From NCBI GenBank assembly GCA_034926865.1, contig JAYFQP010000016.1, positions 14,370 to 78,369 of the forward strand: a DNA stretch of 64,000 bases, written 5' to 3'. The notes beneath the pieces are model-generated. The model was given only the letters and a program-made list of their open reading frames with translations. It made no database searches and had not been told where the DNA came from. Source of the DNA: RGIG1902 sp034926865. Its GTDB lineage: Bacteria; Bacillota; Clostridia; Oscillospirales; Butyricicoccaceae. Within the stretch, counting starts at the first letter, position 1. Every line of letters starts with the position of its first letter. Positions 8,277 through 15,552 of the stretch are shown piece by piece. The translations under genes and the position numbers were made by a program.

Positions 8277-10358
8277 ATGGCCTATACTCTGAACAAGATC
8301 AGAAATGTCTGCCTGCTGGGACACGGCGGAGACGGTAAGACCTCGCTTGCCGAAAGCATGCTCTATATGACAGGCGGCACAGATCGTCTTGGCAGAACGA
8401 CCGACGGAACCACCGTCAGCGATTTTGACGCTGAGGAGATCAAGCGTCAGATTTCGATTCAGCTTTCTGTTATCCCAGTCGAGTTTGAGGGAAATATCAT
8501 AAATGTACTTGATACGCCGGGTTATTTCGACTTTGAGGGTGAGGTTGCTCAGGCCATGAGAGTGGCTGACAGCGGAATCATCGTAGTATCCGCAAAAAGC
8601 GGCTGCGCAGTTGGAACAGAGAAGGCCTGGAAGAAAGTGCGCAAGCATAAACTGCCTGCCTTTTTCTATATTTCTAAGGTTGATGAAGAACATGCCGACT
8701 TCGAAAAGGCTTATGAGAGCCTCAGGGATGCTTTTGGCCACAGCGTCACTCCCTTTGTTATCCCTCTCTTCAATGACCAGGGCAAATCGGAGGGCGTCAT
8801 AAACCTTGTCACCGAGAAGGTTTATAAGGCCCAGGGCAACAAGACTGTCGAAGAGGATGTTCCTGAAAACAGAAAGGCAAAGGTCGAGCGTCTTAGGGCA
8901 AACCTTATCGAGAGCGTTGCCGAAAGCTCTGAAGAGCTTCTTGAGAAATATTTTGCCGGGGAGAGCTTCACAAACGAGGAGATACTTAACGGCCTGCGCC
9001 GGGGCGTACTTAGCGGAGATATCGTTCCTACCGTTTGCGGCTCTGCTTACAGCGGCCTGGGCACTATCCAGATGCTTCGCACTATCATCGATTTTGCCCC
9101 GAATCCCAGCGAGGTCAGGGTAGAGCATGGCACGGATGACAGCGGCAGCGAGGTTGAACTCAGGTACGACCCAAGCGGAAAAACAGTTCTTTTCGTATTC
9201 AAGACAATCGCTGACCAGTATGGTCGATTCTCGTTCTTTAAAGTCATGAGCGGCAACCTTACTCCGGATATGACGCTTGTCAATTCTCAGACGGGCAGCA
9301 ACGAGAAGATGGGCCATATCTATATTGTAAAGGGCAAGAAGAATATCGAAGTGCAGTCCATCGGCTGCGGCGATATAGGAGCGGTTTCCAAGCTTACAAA
9401 CACTAGAACCGGCGACACGCTCTGCGCTCCGGGAGTCAATATAAAGCTCAGCGGCATAGATTTTGCCACACCCTGCTATTCAAGGGCCATAGCGCCTAAG
9501 ATAAAGGGAGGCGAGGAGAAGATAGCCTCCGGCCTTAACAGGCTTAAGGACGAAGATCCCGCCTTTACGATAGTCAATAACGCCGAGACCAGGCAGATGG
9601 TTGTTTCCGGCGCCGGAGATATCCATATCGATGTACTTTGCTCAAAGCTTAAGAATAAGTTTGGCGTAGAGGTAGAGCTCAGCGCCCCGAAGGTGCCCTA
9701 TAGAGAGAAGATCCGCAAAAAAGTCAGCGTGGAAGGCAAGCATAAGAAGCAATCCGGCGGACACGGACAGTATGGCCATGTCAAGATGGACTTTGCGCCG
9801 CTTACAGACAGCGATCAGGACTTTGTGTTTGAAGAGACGGTTTTCGGCGGCAGTGTTCCTAAGAACTTCCATCCCGCTGTTGAAAAGGGCATCCGCGAGG
9901 CCATGATTCATGGCGTTCTGGCCGGATATCCCATGGTGGCCCTTAAAGCTACATTGACCGATGGTTCTTACCATGACGTTGACTCCACCGAGCTTTCATT
10001 TAAGATGGCTGCCCGCCTTGCGTATAAGGCCGGTATTCCTCTGGCAAACCCTGTTATACTCGAGCCTGTTTCTTCTCTGGAGGTCTTTGTTCCGGACAGC
10101 TACATGGGCGATGTTATAGGAGATCTCAATAAGCGCCGCGGACGTATCATGGGCATGAACCCCGCAGATGACGGCCAGCAGATCATCGAGGCCGAAGCGC
10201 CCATGGCAGAGATAGCTGACTATGCCATCACCCTTCGTTCGATGACTCAGGGCAGAGGCAGCTTCACCAGCCGGTTTGTTCGCTATGAGGAAGCGCCTCC
10301 TATTGTTCAGGAGAAAGTCATTGCAGAAGCGCAGACCGAGGAAGACAACGACGAATAA
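8277..10358 (+). CDS. fusA2: Elongation factor G-like GTPase (EF-G paralogue)
   Basis: A 693-residue translational GTPase with all five EF-G domains. G1 is GHGGDGKTSLAE (residues 15-26), G3 is DTPGYFDFEGE, and G4 reads SKVDEE instead of the usual NKxD. Domain IV contains GGHGQYGHVKMDFAPL and domain V contains GDLNKRRGRIMGM and ITLRSMTQGRGSF. It stands alone, with its own promoter and terminator, rather than in the rpsL-rpsG-fusA-tuf cluster, and its divergent G-motifs place it with the EF-G2-type paralogues. Codons are strongly C/G-biased at third positions, like nifJ and oppA in this window, which suggests high expression. It could still serve as a translocase. AAGGAG lies eight bases before the ATG. 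Confidence 0.9.
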   Translation: MAYTLNKIRNVCLLGHGGDGKTSLAESMLYMTGGTDRLGRTTDGTTVSDFDAEEIKRQISIQLSVIPVEFEGNIINVLDTPGYFDFEGEVAQAMRVADSGIIVVSAKSGCAVGTEKAWKKVRKHKLPAFFYISKVDEEHADFEKAYESLRDAFGHSVTPFVIPLFNDQGKSEGVINLVTEKVYKAQGNKTVEEDVPENRKAKVERLRANLIESVAESSEELLEKYFAGESFTNEEILNGLRRGVLSGDIVPTVCGSAYSGLGTIQMLRTIIDFAPNPSEVRVEHGTDDSGSEVELRYDPSGKTVLFVFKTIADQYGRFSFFKVMSGNLTPDMTLVNSQTGSNEKMGHIYIVKGKKNIEVQSIGCGDIGAVSKLTNTRTGDTLCAPGVNIKLSGIDFATPCYSRAIAPKIKGGEEKIASGLNRLKDEDPAFTIVNNAETRQMVVSGAGDIHIDVLCSKLKNKFGVEVELSAPKVPYREKIRKKVSVEGKHKKQSGGHGQYGHVKMDFAPLTDSDQDFVFEETVFGGSVPKNFHPAVEKGIREAMIHGVLAGYPMVALKATLTDGSYHDVDSTELSFKMAARLAYKAGIPLANPVILEPVSSLEVFVPDSYMGDVIGDLNKRRGRIMGMNPADDGQQIIEAEAPMAEIADYAITLRSMTQGRGSFTSRFVRYEEAPPIVQEKVIAEAQTEEDNDE

Positions 10359-10377
10359 AAAATTCTGCTATGTTTTT

Positions 10378-10407
10378 AAAGGAACGCCGAAAGGCGTTCC
10401 TTTTTTT
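10378..10407 (+). terminator. Intrinsic terminator after the EF-G gene
   Basis: GGAACGCC, a GAAA loop, GGCGTTCC, then seven T residues. It lies 19 nt after the stop codon. Confidence 0.95.
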
Positions 10408-10532
10408 ATGGCGTTTGGCAGGAAGATATGCTGTGTTTGAGGAATGTTTTAGCCATGACACAGATGTCAGACATACAAAGGCATACATACAATGAGCGTG
10501 AAACAAGATAAGAGATAGAATGATTACATGAG

Positions 10533-10575
10533 GGGACAAAAATCTTCTTGTCCCATGATAGTTATATGGTATAAT
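10533..10575 (+). promoter_or_regulatory. Promoter with overlapping inverted repeat, patatin gene
   Basis: -35 TTGTCC (10548-10553), 16-nt spacer, -10 TATAAT (10570-10575) with TGG just upstream (extended -10). An inverted repeat GGGACAA (10533-10539) / TTGTCCC (10548-10554) covers the -35 and may be an operator. The rest of 10408-10674 shows no gene. Confidence 0.7.
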
Positions 10576-10683
10576 TTACATATCTATTTTGTCATGATTG
10601 GGTTTTTAATATTTGTATGACTTTGGACGGCAGGTTTTTGAGGGACGTTATCCCGATATCACAATAATCCGGAGGTGAACTTG

Positions 10684-11835
10684 ATGTTAGGTATTGCGCT
10701 AGAGGGCGGAGGGGCAAAAGGCGCTTTTCATATAGGAGCTTTTCAGGCATGCATGGAGCTTGGGTATAACCCCGATGCCATAGCAGGCACATCCATAGGG
10801 GCTATGAACGGCGCTATGTTTGCTCAGGGTGATTTTGAAAAGGCAAAGGAGCTTTGGGAGAACATCAGCATAAAGGATGTTTTTTCACCAGAGGACGAGA
10901 AAATAATATCAACAGATGTGCAGAAGCTCGACTTCAGCGGGCTTGTGGGGGTTCTCGCGGGCGTCAAGGCCATAGTTACGGCCGGCGGAATAGATAATAC
11001 CAATATGAGACGGATAATTGACGATAACATCAATGTCGATAAGCTGCTTTCAAGCCCTGTTGACTACGGCGTGGTCACCTTTGCTATGCCGGAGATGAGG
11101 GCTGTTGAAATATTTAAAAATGAGATGGGCAGGGAAAATATACATACTTATATCCTTGCCAGTGCGGCTTTCCCTGGATTTAGAAGGGTAAAGATGGGCG
11201 AGAGCTTTTTTGTGGACGGCGGAGTTTATGACAACTGCCCCGTGAACATGCTGCTCGAGCATGGCTGCGATAAGGTTATCGCCGTCAGGACCAATGCTGT
11301 AGGCGTTACGAGGTATGATGATAAGGACCCTAGAGTTATAACAATAGTCCCCAGCGAAGATCTTGGCGCGCTTATGAGGTTTGCGCCAAATGTTGCGAGG
11401 CACAATATAAAGTTGGGGTATTACGACTCGCTTAGGGCGCTGATGGGCCTTGAAGGCCGAAGGTATTATTTTACGGATATCAGCATGCCGGACTTTGATA
11501 ATTTTTATGATATATCTGATGAAGCTATCATAACTGCCGCCGGTATGCTAAAAATAAGCCATAGGCTGGACACCAAACGCGCGCTTTTTGAAAGGGTGCT
11601 TCCTGTGCTTTTCGAAGAACTGAAGCTTTCAAAGTACGAGGGATATGACAGGCTTTTGCTGGCTATGCTTGAAAATCGGGCGGAGCGCTGCCATATCGAG
11701 AGGCTTTGCCTGTATACTGCCGAGGAGCTTTTGTGGATTGCAATGGGGGCAAGGCCGGCGGGACGGCAAAATGGCCAGGACAAAGCCATAGATACACTTT
11801 TGCTTGCCCTTCAGATTAAGGCAAAAAAAAGCTGA
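10684..11835 (+). CDS. Patatin-like phospholipase
   Basis: A 383-residue serine lipid hydrolase of the patatin/RssA-YchK group. The oxyanion-hole motif GGGAKG lies close to the N-terminus, the nucleophile elbow is GTSIG (Ser in the GxSxG motif), and the catalytic Asp is in FVDGGVYDNCP, so the Ser-Asp dyad is complete. The ATG at 10684 has GGAGGTG six bases upstream; a GTG nine bases earlier overlaps that ribosome site and is less likely. There is no signal peptide, so the enzyme is cytosolic. The C-terminal 100 residues are helical and not recognised. It is monocistronic, with its own promoter and a bidirectional terminator behind it. Substrate is unknown. Confidence 0.88.
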   Translation: MLGIALEGGGAKGAFHIGAFQACMELGYNPDAIAGTSIGAMNGAMFAQGDFEKAKELWENISIKDVFSPEDEKIISTDVQKLDFSGLVGVLAGVKAIVTAGGIDNTNMRRIIDDNINVDKLLSSPVDYGVVTFAMPEMRAVEIFKNEMGRENIHTYILASAAFPGFRRVKMGESFFVDGGVYDNCPVNMLLEHGCDKVIAVRTNAVGVTRYDDKDPRVITIVPSEDLGALMRFAPNVARHNIKLGYYDSLRALMGLEGRRYYFTDISMPDFDNFYDISDEAIITAAGMLKISHRLDTKRALFERVLPVLFEELKLSKYEGYDRLLLAMLENRAERCHIERLCLYTAEELLWIAMGARPAGRQNGQDKAIDTLLLALQIKAKKS

Positions 11836-11896
11836 GATTTTGGTGCAAGACAGCATATGTTTTGATTTGGAATGGAAATGGCAGAAAATATATAGG

Positions 11897-11958
11897 TTAA
11901 GACAATAAAAATAGAGACCGCCAGTAAAATCTGGCGATCTCTATTTTTATTGTCTTAA
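11897..11958. terminator. Long bidirectional terminator
   Basis: A perfect 21-bp outer stem (TTAAGACAATAAAAATAGAGA and complement) encloses CGCCAG/CTGGCG with a TAAAAT loop. A/T tracts on both sides let it stop the patatin gene and the convergent GNAT gene. Confidence 0.9.
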
Positions 11959-11962
11959 ATAG

Positions 11963-12394
11963 TCAATCTCTCTGCATGATATACCGCGAGCCGTTTATGG
12001 TTTTTGATATCCTAAAACCAAGTTTTTGATATAAAGAAACGGCTCCTTTGTTATTTATGAATACATAAAGGAAGATGGGAAGTTTTGTATGAGAGATACA
12101 CCGTTTTAGGATGGCTGTTCCGATCCCCATATTTTGATACAGTGGAAGCACATACAGGTCATCGAGCTCCATTTTTCCCTCAGAATGGTGAAAATAGTAA
12201 TATGCTGCCTTATTCCCGTTGAGGGTAACGCAGACATATTCTCTTATATGGGTTTGAATTTTATTAAGCACCCACCCTAAAACCTTATCATAATCGATAT
12301 TTGCTGTGTTTTCGTATTCATCGATAAGCGCTTTGCATAGGCTAAAGACTGGTTGTATATCTGTATCATCGGCAGGGCCGTATGCTATATCCAT
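11963..12394 (-). CDS. GNAT family N-acetyltransferase
   Basis: About 143 residues with the GNAT fold. The acetyl-CoA loop is seen as YQNMGIGTAIL after the strand DDLYVLPL, and the C-terminal NNKGAVSLYQKLGFRISKT is characteristic. The substrate amine cannot be deduced. I choose the ATG at 12394, which has GGAG nine bases upstream; an in-frame ATG 13 codons earlier lacks a ribosome site. The gene follows immA on the same strand after about 73 nt with no convincing leftward terminator between them. It could therefore be a host gene at the phage-block edge, or a third gene of the repressor operon. Confidence 0.8.
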   Translation of the reverse strand: MDIAYGPADDTDIQPVFSLCKALIDEYENTANIDYDKVLGWVLNKIQTHIREYVCVTLNGNKAAYYYFHHSEGKMELDDLYVLPLYQNMGIGTAILKRCISHTKLPIFLYVFINNKGAVSLYQKLGFRISKTINGSRYIMQRD

Positions 12395-12441
12395 ATTGTT
12401 TTGCTCCAAAATTATCATTATTGTACGAGACAAAAGCTTTA

Positions 12442-12466
12442 GCCGCTTCTACAGCGGCGTTTTTTG
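12442..12466 (+). terminator. Short hairpin with T tract next to immA
   Basis: GCCGC/GCGGC with a 7-nt loop is followed by GTTTTTT reading rightward. No rightward gene ends here, so its role is unclear. The T tract is part of an 11-bp repeat seen at the other end of the phage block. Confidence 0.4.
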
Positions 12467-12467
12467 T

Positions 12468-12884
12468 TTAAAGCATGCTTTTTGAGGAGTAAAGCCTGAT
12501 GGCTTTTTCGACAAGAGGCTGGGATACATCCAGCGCCTCGGCAAGCTGCCACGGTTCGCATAAGCCTTTTTTCATAAGGTCTGATATGCGGCTTGCCGGG
12601 GCAAGGTTGTTCACCATCCAGTAATCTGCGCGGTTTTCTTGCTTTTGGCGCACCTCAAAGGGTGAGGAAAAGTTATAGAAGCTGCCTGTCATGCAGTGCC
12701 CAAGTTCATGGGCCAGAAGCTCCGCCTCGTCGCTGTAGCTTTCTATGTACATAGGATCTATGCCGATGGAGCAAAAGCCCTCGTCATCCATGACCGCAAG
12801 ACACCGTGATTTAGGCAGATCACAGCAGAATACCTGTATTCCGTTTTTATCGGCAAGGGAATAAAGCTCATCAAGGGTAGTCAT
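12468..12884 (-). CDS. immA: ImmA/IrrE family metallopeptidase
   Basis: A 138-residue zinc peptidase with the HELGH motif (about residues 59-63) and a downstream ENRADYW helix whose Glu can be the third ligand. Peptidases of this group (ImmA of ICEBs1) cleave a partner repressor to release the mobile element. The C-terminal helix-turn-helix-like stretch EPWQLAEALDVSQPLVEKA is typical of phage versions. The start overlaps the end of the repressor gene by 4 nt, so the two are translationally coupled. The inferred role is induction of the rightward phage operon by cleaving the upstream repressor. Confidence 0.88.
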   Translation of the reverse strand: MTTLDELYSLADKNGIQVFCCDLPKSRCLAVMDDEGFCSIGIDPMYIESYSDEAELLAHELGHCMTGSFYNFSSPFEVRQKQENRADYWMVNNLAPASRISDLMKKGLCEPWQLAEALDVSQPLVEKAIRLYSSKSML

Positions 12885-13228
12885 TTTTTGGTTTTTCTTC
12901 TCTCCTGTGCAAATTTCGCGAAGGCTTTAACTTCGTCGAGCACGTCATCGTCAATTTCACGGTCGCCAAAAAGGGCGAACTTAATATCGCTGTCGGAGGG
13001 AGGGGCCGACGGAGCGTCGCTATCCGCAGATATGCCCATGAGGCATTCGACGGAAACGCCGAAATAATCGGCAAGCTTTTGCATTTTCGGTAGTTTGGGC
13101 ACGCTTCTGCCGCGCTTCCAATCGCTCAGCGTGGCTTGGGAAACCCCTGTTTCCATAGATACGCGGTATGATGTGACATTGTGTTCTTCCAGCAATTTGG
13201 CAAAAATTTCATACATAATTTTGTTCAC
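12881..13228 (-). CDS. XRE family phage repressor (ImmR-like)
   Basis: 115 residues. An N-terminal HTH_XRE domain spans residues 5-65 (VTSYRVSMETGVSQATLSDW as helix-turn-helix, then KLPKMQKLADYFGVSVECLMG), followed by a flexible Ser/Ala/Pro linker and a short acidic C-terminal helix. Position, divergence from the phage operon and coupling to an ImmA peptidase make it the master repressor. Its likely operators lie in the 210 nt to its right, where a promoter with a palindrome is found. A linker cut by ImmA would separate DNA binding from oligomerisation; that is an inference from the ICEBs1 system. Confidence 0.88.
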   Translation of the reverse strand: MNKIMYEIFAKLLEEHNVTSYRVSMETGVSQATLSDWKRGRSVPKLPKMQKLADYFGVSVECLMGISADSDAPSAPPSDSDIKFALFGDREIDDDVLDEVKAFAKFAQERRKTKK

Positions 13229-13239
13229 CTTTCACGAAA

Positions 13240-13268
13240 AACATAAATGCTACGGAAAAATGAAGCAA
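13240..13268 (-). promoter_or_regulatory. Candidate promoter for the repressor-immA operon
   Basis: On the minus strand TTGCTT (13263-13268), 17 nt, then TATGTT (13240-13245), just upstream of the repressor start. It is back to back with the strong rightward promoter. Confidence 0.5.
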
Positions 13269-13273
13269 AATAC

Positions 13274-13302
13274 TTGACTACTAATGAAAAGCGTGGTATA
13301 GT
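13274..13302 (+). promoter_or_regulatory. Main rightward promoter of the phage block
   Basis: TTGACT (13274-13279), a 17-nt spacer, then TATAGT (13297-13302). It is divergent from the repressor gene and is the only strong promoter found before the structural genes, so it probably drives the whole train. Confidence 0.8.
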
Positions 13303-13307
13303 CTGTA

Positions 13308-13325
13308 ATGTAATTCGGATTACAT
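13308..13325. promoter_or_regulatory. 18-bp palindromic operator candidate
   Basis: ATGTAAT-TCGG-ATTACAT, a perfect 7-bp inverted repeat, starts six bases after the -10 and covers the expected transcription start. It is the best candidate binding site for the XRE repressor. A second, wider inverted repeat TGCTTCGG (13333-13340) / CCGAAGCA (13375-13382) lies just downstream. Confidence 0.55.
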
Positions 13326-13477
13326 AAGTATTTGCTTCGGATAAGTTGTTTGTCGGTATCAGTATACAACAAAACCGAAGCATTGGTCAACACTTTATGG
13401 CGAGTAATTCCGTCCTGTGGTTTTAATGCCATTATACTATGTTGAATGTCCAATATTATGGACAGAAAGGGGAAGCT

Positions 13478-13693
13478 TTGTCAGTATATTGCAAATATGG
13501 CGGGCAGTGTGTAGGGTGCATGAGCTGCCGAAGTGATGAAAGCCTCAGGTGCCCCATTTGCGGCACCGAGCTTGAAAGAGATGAGCGAATCTACATTGAT
13601 GCTTCAGGGCAAATCGTCGGCTGCGGCGACTGCATCGAGGAAAAGGAGGCATGGGAAGTCCTTTCTGTTGACAGGAGGTGGAAGAGACTTTGA
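13478..13693 (+). CDS. Small zinc-ribbon protein, first gene of phage operon
   Basis: 71 residues with many cysteines in CxxC pairs: CVGCMSC, CPICG and CGDC. One or two zinc ribbons are likely. I use the TTG at 13478, which has an AAAGGGG ribosome site; an in-frame ATG at 13439 has none. It is the first gene after the operator and the only one between regulator and packaging genes. It could be a DNA- or RNA-binding regulator (for example an antiterminator or late activator), but no family was recognised. Confidence 0.65.
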   Translation: MSVYCKYGGQCVGCMSCRSDESLRCPICGTELERDERIYIDASGQIVGCGDCIEEKEAWEVLSVDRRWKRL

Positions 13694-14013
13694 AAAAGCC
13701 GGACCTTAAAAAGGAACTGAAGGCCGCAGATATGCTTGGGAAAACCATAATCAACGCGCTACAGGATAAGAATCAGTTCAAACGGTATGTCATAACCGAA
13801 AAAAGGGGAAACGAGACATATACCGAGGAACGAATTTTCGATAAGTACGACATAAAGGCTATTGGCGATATGGTCAAAACCGTCAAGTCACTTGAAGAGC
13901 TAAAACGCTCGGTGGGGGATATGCCGGCAGCCGGAGAGCGACAGAAGTTTGCCGATGGGGAGGAACAGGGCGGGCTTGTGATATTGCCCGCGGCCCAGGA
14001 TGAGGCACAGTGA
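13690..14013 (+). CDS. Small phage protein in the terminase small-subunit position
   Basis: 107 residues, mostly helical and charged; its middle reads RIFDKYDIKAIGDMVKTVKSLEE. I did not recognise a helix-turn-helix. It sits directly before terL, overlapping it by 14 nt, which is where a small terminase subunit normally lies. The TTG start overlaps the previous stop codon (TTGA) and has GGAGG 11 nt upstream; an earlier GTG falls within that ribosome site. Small-terminase function is inferred from position only. Confidence 0.6.
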   Translation: MKKPDLKKELKAADMLGKTIINALQDKNQFKRYVITEKRGNETYTEERIFDKYDIKAIGDMVKTVKSLEELKRSVGDMPAAGERQKFADGEEQGGLVILPAAQDEAQ

Positions 14014-15442
14014 GAAAATAATATGGTCTCCACAGCCCAGACAAAGGGAGTTTATGCAAAGGGGAGAGTTTGAAGCCCTTTACGGCGGAGCGGCCGGTGG
14101 AGGGAAAAGTGACGCACTTTTGGCAGAGGCGCTCAGGCAGGTGTCTGTTCCTCATTATCGCGGCCTGATACTAAGGAAAACCTATCCTCAGCTTTCACAG
14201 CTTGTGGATAGAAGTGCCGAGCTTTATCCAAAGGCCGTTTCGGGCGCTGTTTTTAATCAGACCCGTCATTTATGGCAGTTTCCATCCGGTGCAAAGATTT
14301 ACTTCGGCTCAATGCAGCATGCCGAGGACAGGGTAAATTATCAGGGGAAGCGATTCGATTATATAGCTTTTGACGAGTTGACACAGTTTTCCTGGGAGGA
14401 ATACAGCTATATGTTTTCACGCTGCCGCCCCGGCGGAGAGGGAACCCGATGCTATATAAGGGCAAGCGCAAACCCGGGCGGCAGGGGACACGGGTGGGTC
14501 AAGGAGCGATTTATAACTCCGGCGCCGCCGATGACTCCTGTTTATGATGAAATAAGCCTCATGCTGCCTGACGGGGGAATAGAGGCTAAGAGGCAGGGAA
14601 GGGTATTCGTGCCCTCAACCGTGTTCGATAACAGGATACTTATGAAGAGCGACCCCCTGTATGCCTACAGGCTTGCCATGCTGCCTGAGGCTGAGCGCAA
14701 GGCTTTGCTTTACGGCGACTGGGACAGCTTTTGGGGGCAGGTATTTCTTGAATGGCGCAATGACCCTTCAAGATACTTGAGCCGCAGGGGCACACATGTG
14801 ATATCTCCGTTTATTGTGCCGCAAAGCTGGAGCATTTACAGGGGATTCGACTTCGGATATACGAGGCCATTTTCTGTAGGCTGGTACGCCATTGACCATG
14901 ACCGCAGAGCCTATAGGATAAGGGAGCTTTATGGCTGCACAGGAACGCCGAATGAGGGTGTCAGATGGGAGCCATTAAGGATTGCGGAGGAGATAAAAAA
15001 GATTGAGCGAGATGACCCCAATCTTAAAGGAAAGCGCGTCAGAGGGATTGCCGACCCTTCGATATTCGACGAAAGCCGCGGAGAGAGCGTCGGAGCAATG
15101 ATGGAGCGTGCCGGAATATATTTCGACAGGGGAGACAACAGCCGAATAGCAGGAAAGATGCAGATGCACCACAGGCTGGCATTTGACGATGAGGGTATGC
15201 CGATGCTTTATGTTTTCAGCACATGCCGCAATTTTATAAGAACTATACCGGCACTTGTTTATGACAGCGTTAACGTAGAGGATATTGACACCGATGGAGA
15301 AGATCACATATATGACGAGTGTCGGTATGTCTTGATGGAATACCCTGTTTCTCCCCCGGTCAGGCAAAAGGCGGAGCAGTGGTGCGAGGGGCCCCTTGAT
15401 TATGGAAGGTACGACACCTTTTCTTCGGGAGTTTACCTGTAA
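14000..15442 (+). CDS. terL: Phage terminase large subunit
   Basis: 480 residues, a full-length DNA-packaging motor. The ATPase has Walker A GGAAGGGKSDA (about residues 29-39) and Walker B FDYIAFDELTQF (about 119-130). The C-terminal RNase H-like nuclease shows RGFDFGYTRPFSVG (about 280), ADPSIFDE and the final DHIYDECRY, so the acidic residues needed for headful or cos cutting are present. This kind of terminase fills procapsids through the portal encoded next. The gene is intact with no frameshift. It overlaps the preceding small gene; about 110 nt with no recognised gene follow before the portal gene. Confidence 0.95.
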   Translation: MRHSEKIIWSPQPRQREFMQRGEFEALYGGAAGGGKSDALLAEALRQVSVPHYRGLILRKTYPQLSQLVDRSAELYPKAVSGAVFNQTRHLWQFPSGAKIYFGSMQHAEDRVNYQGKRFDYIAFDELTQFSWEEYSYMFSRCRPGGEGTRCYIRASANPGGRGHGWVKERFITPAPPMTPVYDEISLMLPDGGIEAKRQGRVFVPSTVFDNRILMKSDPLYAYRLAMLPEAERKALLYGDWDSFWGQVFLEWRNDPSRYLSRRGTHVISPFIVPQSWSIYRGFDFGYTRPFSVGWYAIDHDRRAYRIRELYGCTGTPNEGVRWEPLRIAEEIKKIERDDPNLKGKRVRGIADPSIFDESRGESVGAMMERAGIYFDRGDNSRIAGKMQMHHRLAFDDEGMPMLYVFSTCRNFIRTIPALVYDSVNVEDIDTDGEDHIYDECRYVLMEYPVSPPVRQKAEQWCEGPLDYGRYDTFSSGVYL

Positions 15443-15552
15443 TAAGCGCTTTATCGTGTTTCAGGCTCCTGCGGAGTTCGACGGCCTTTCGGCGCTTTAA
15501 AAAATAGGGAGAGTCTGTTTTTGAAACAGATAAGAGCAGAAGGAGAAAAAAG

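Noticed and set aside
8172..9317. Long open frame on the minus strand inside the EF-G gene (381 codons)
   Set aside because: It lies opposite a well-supported EF-G paralogue with clear motifs, has no ribosome site and its product matches nothing; it is a by-product of the codon bias.
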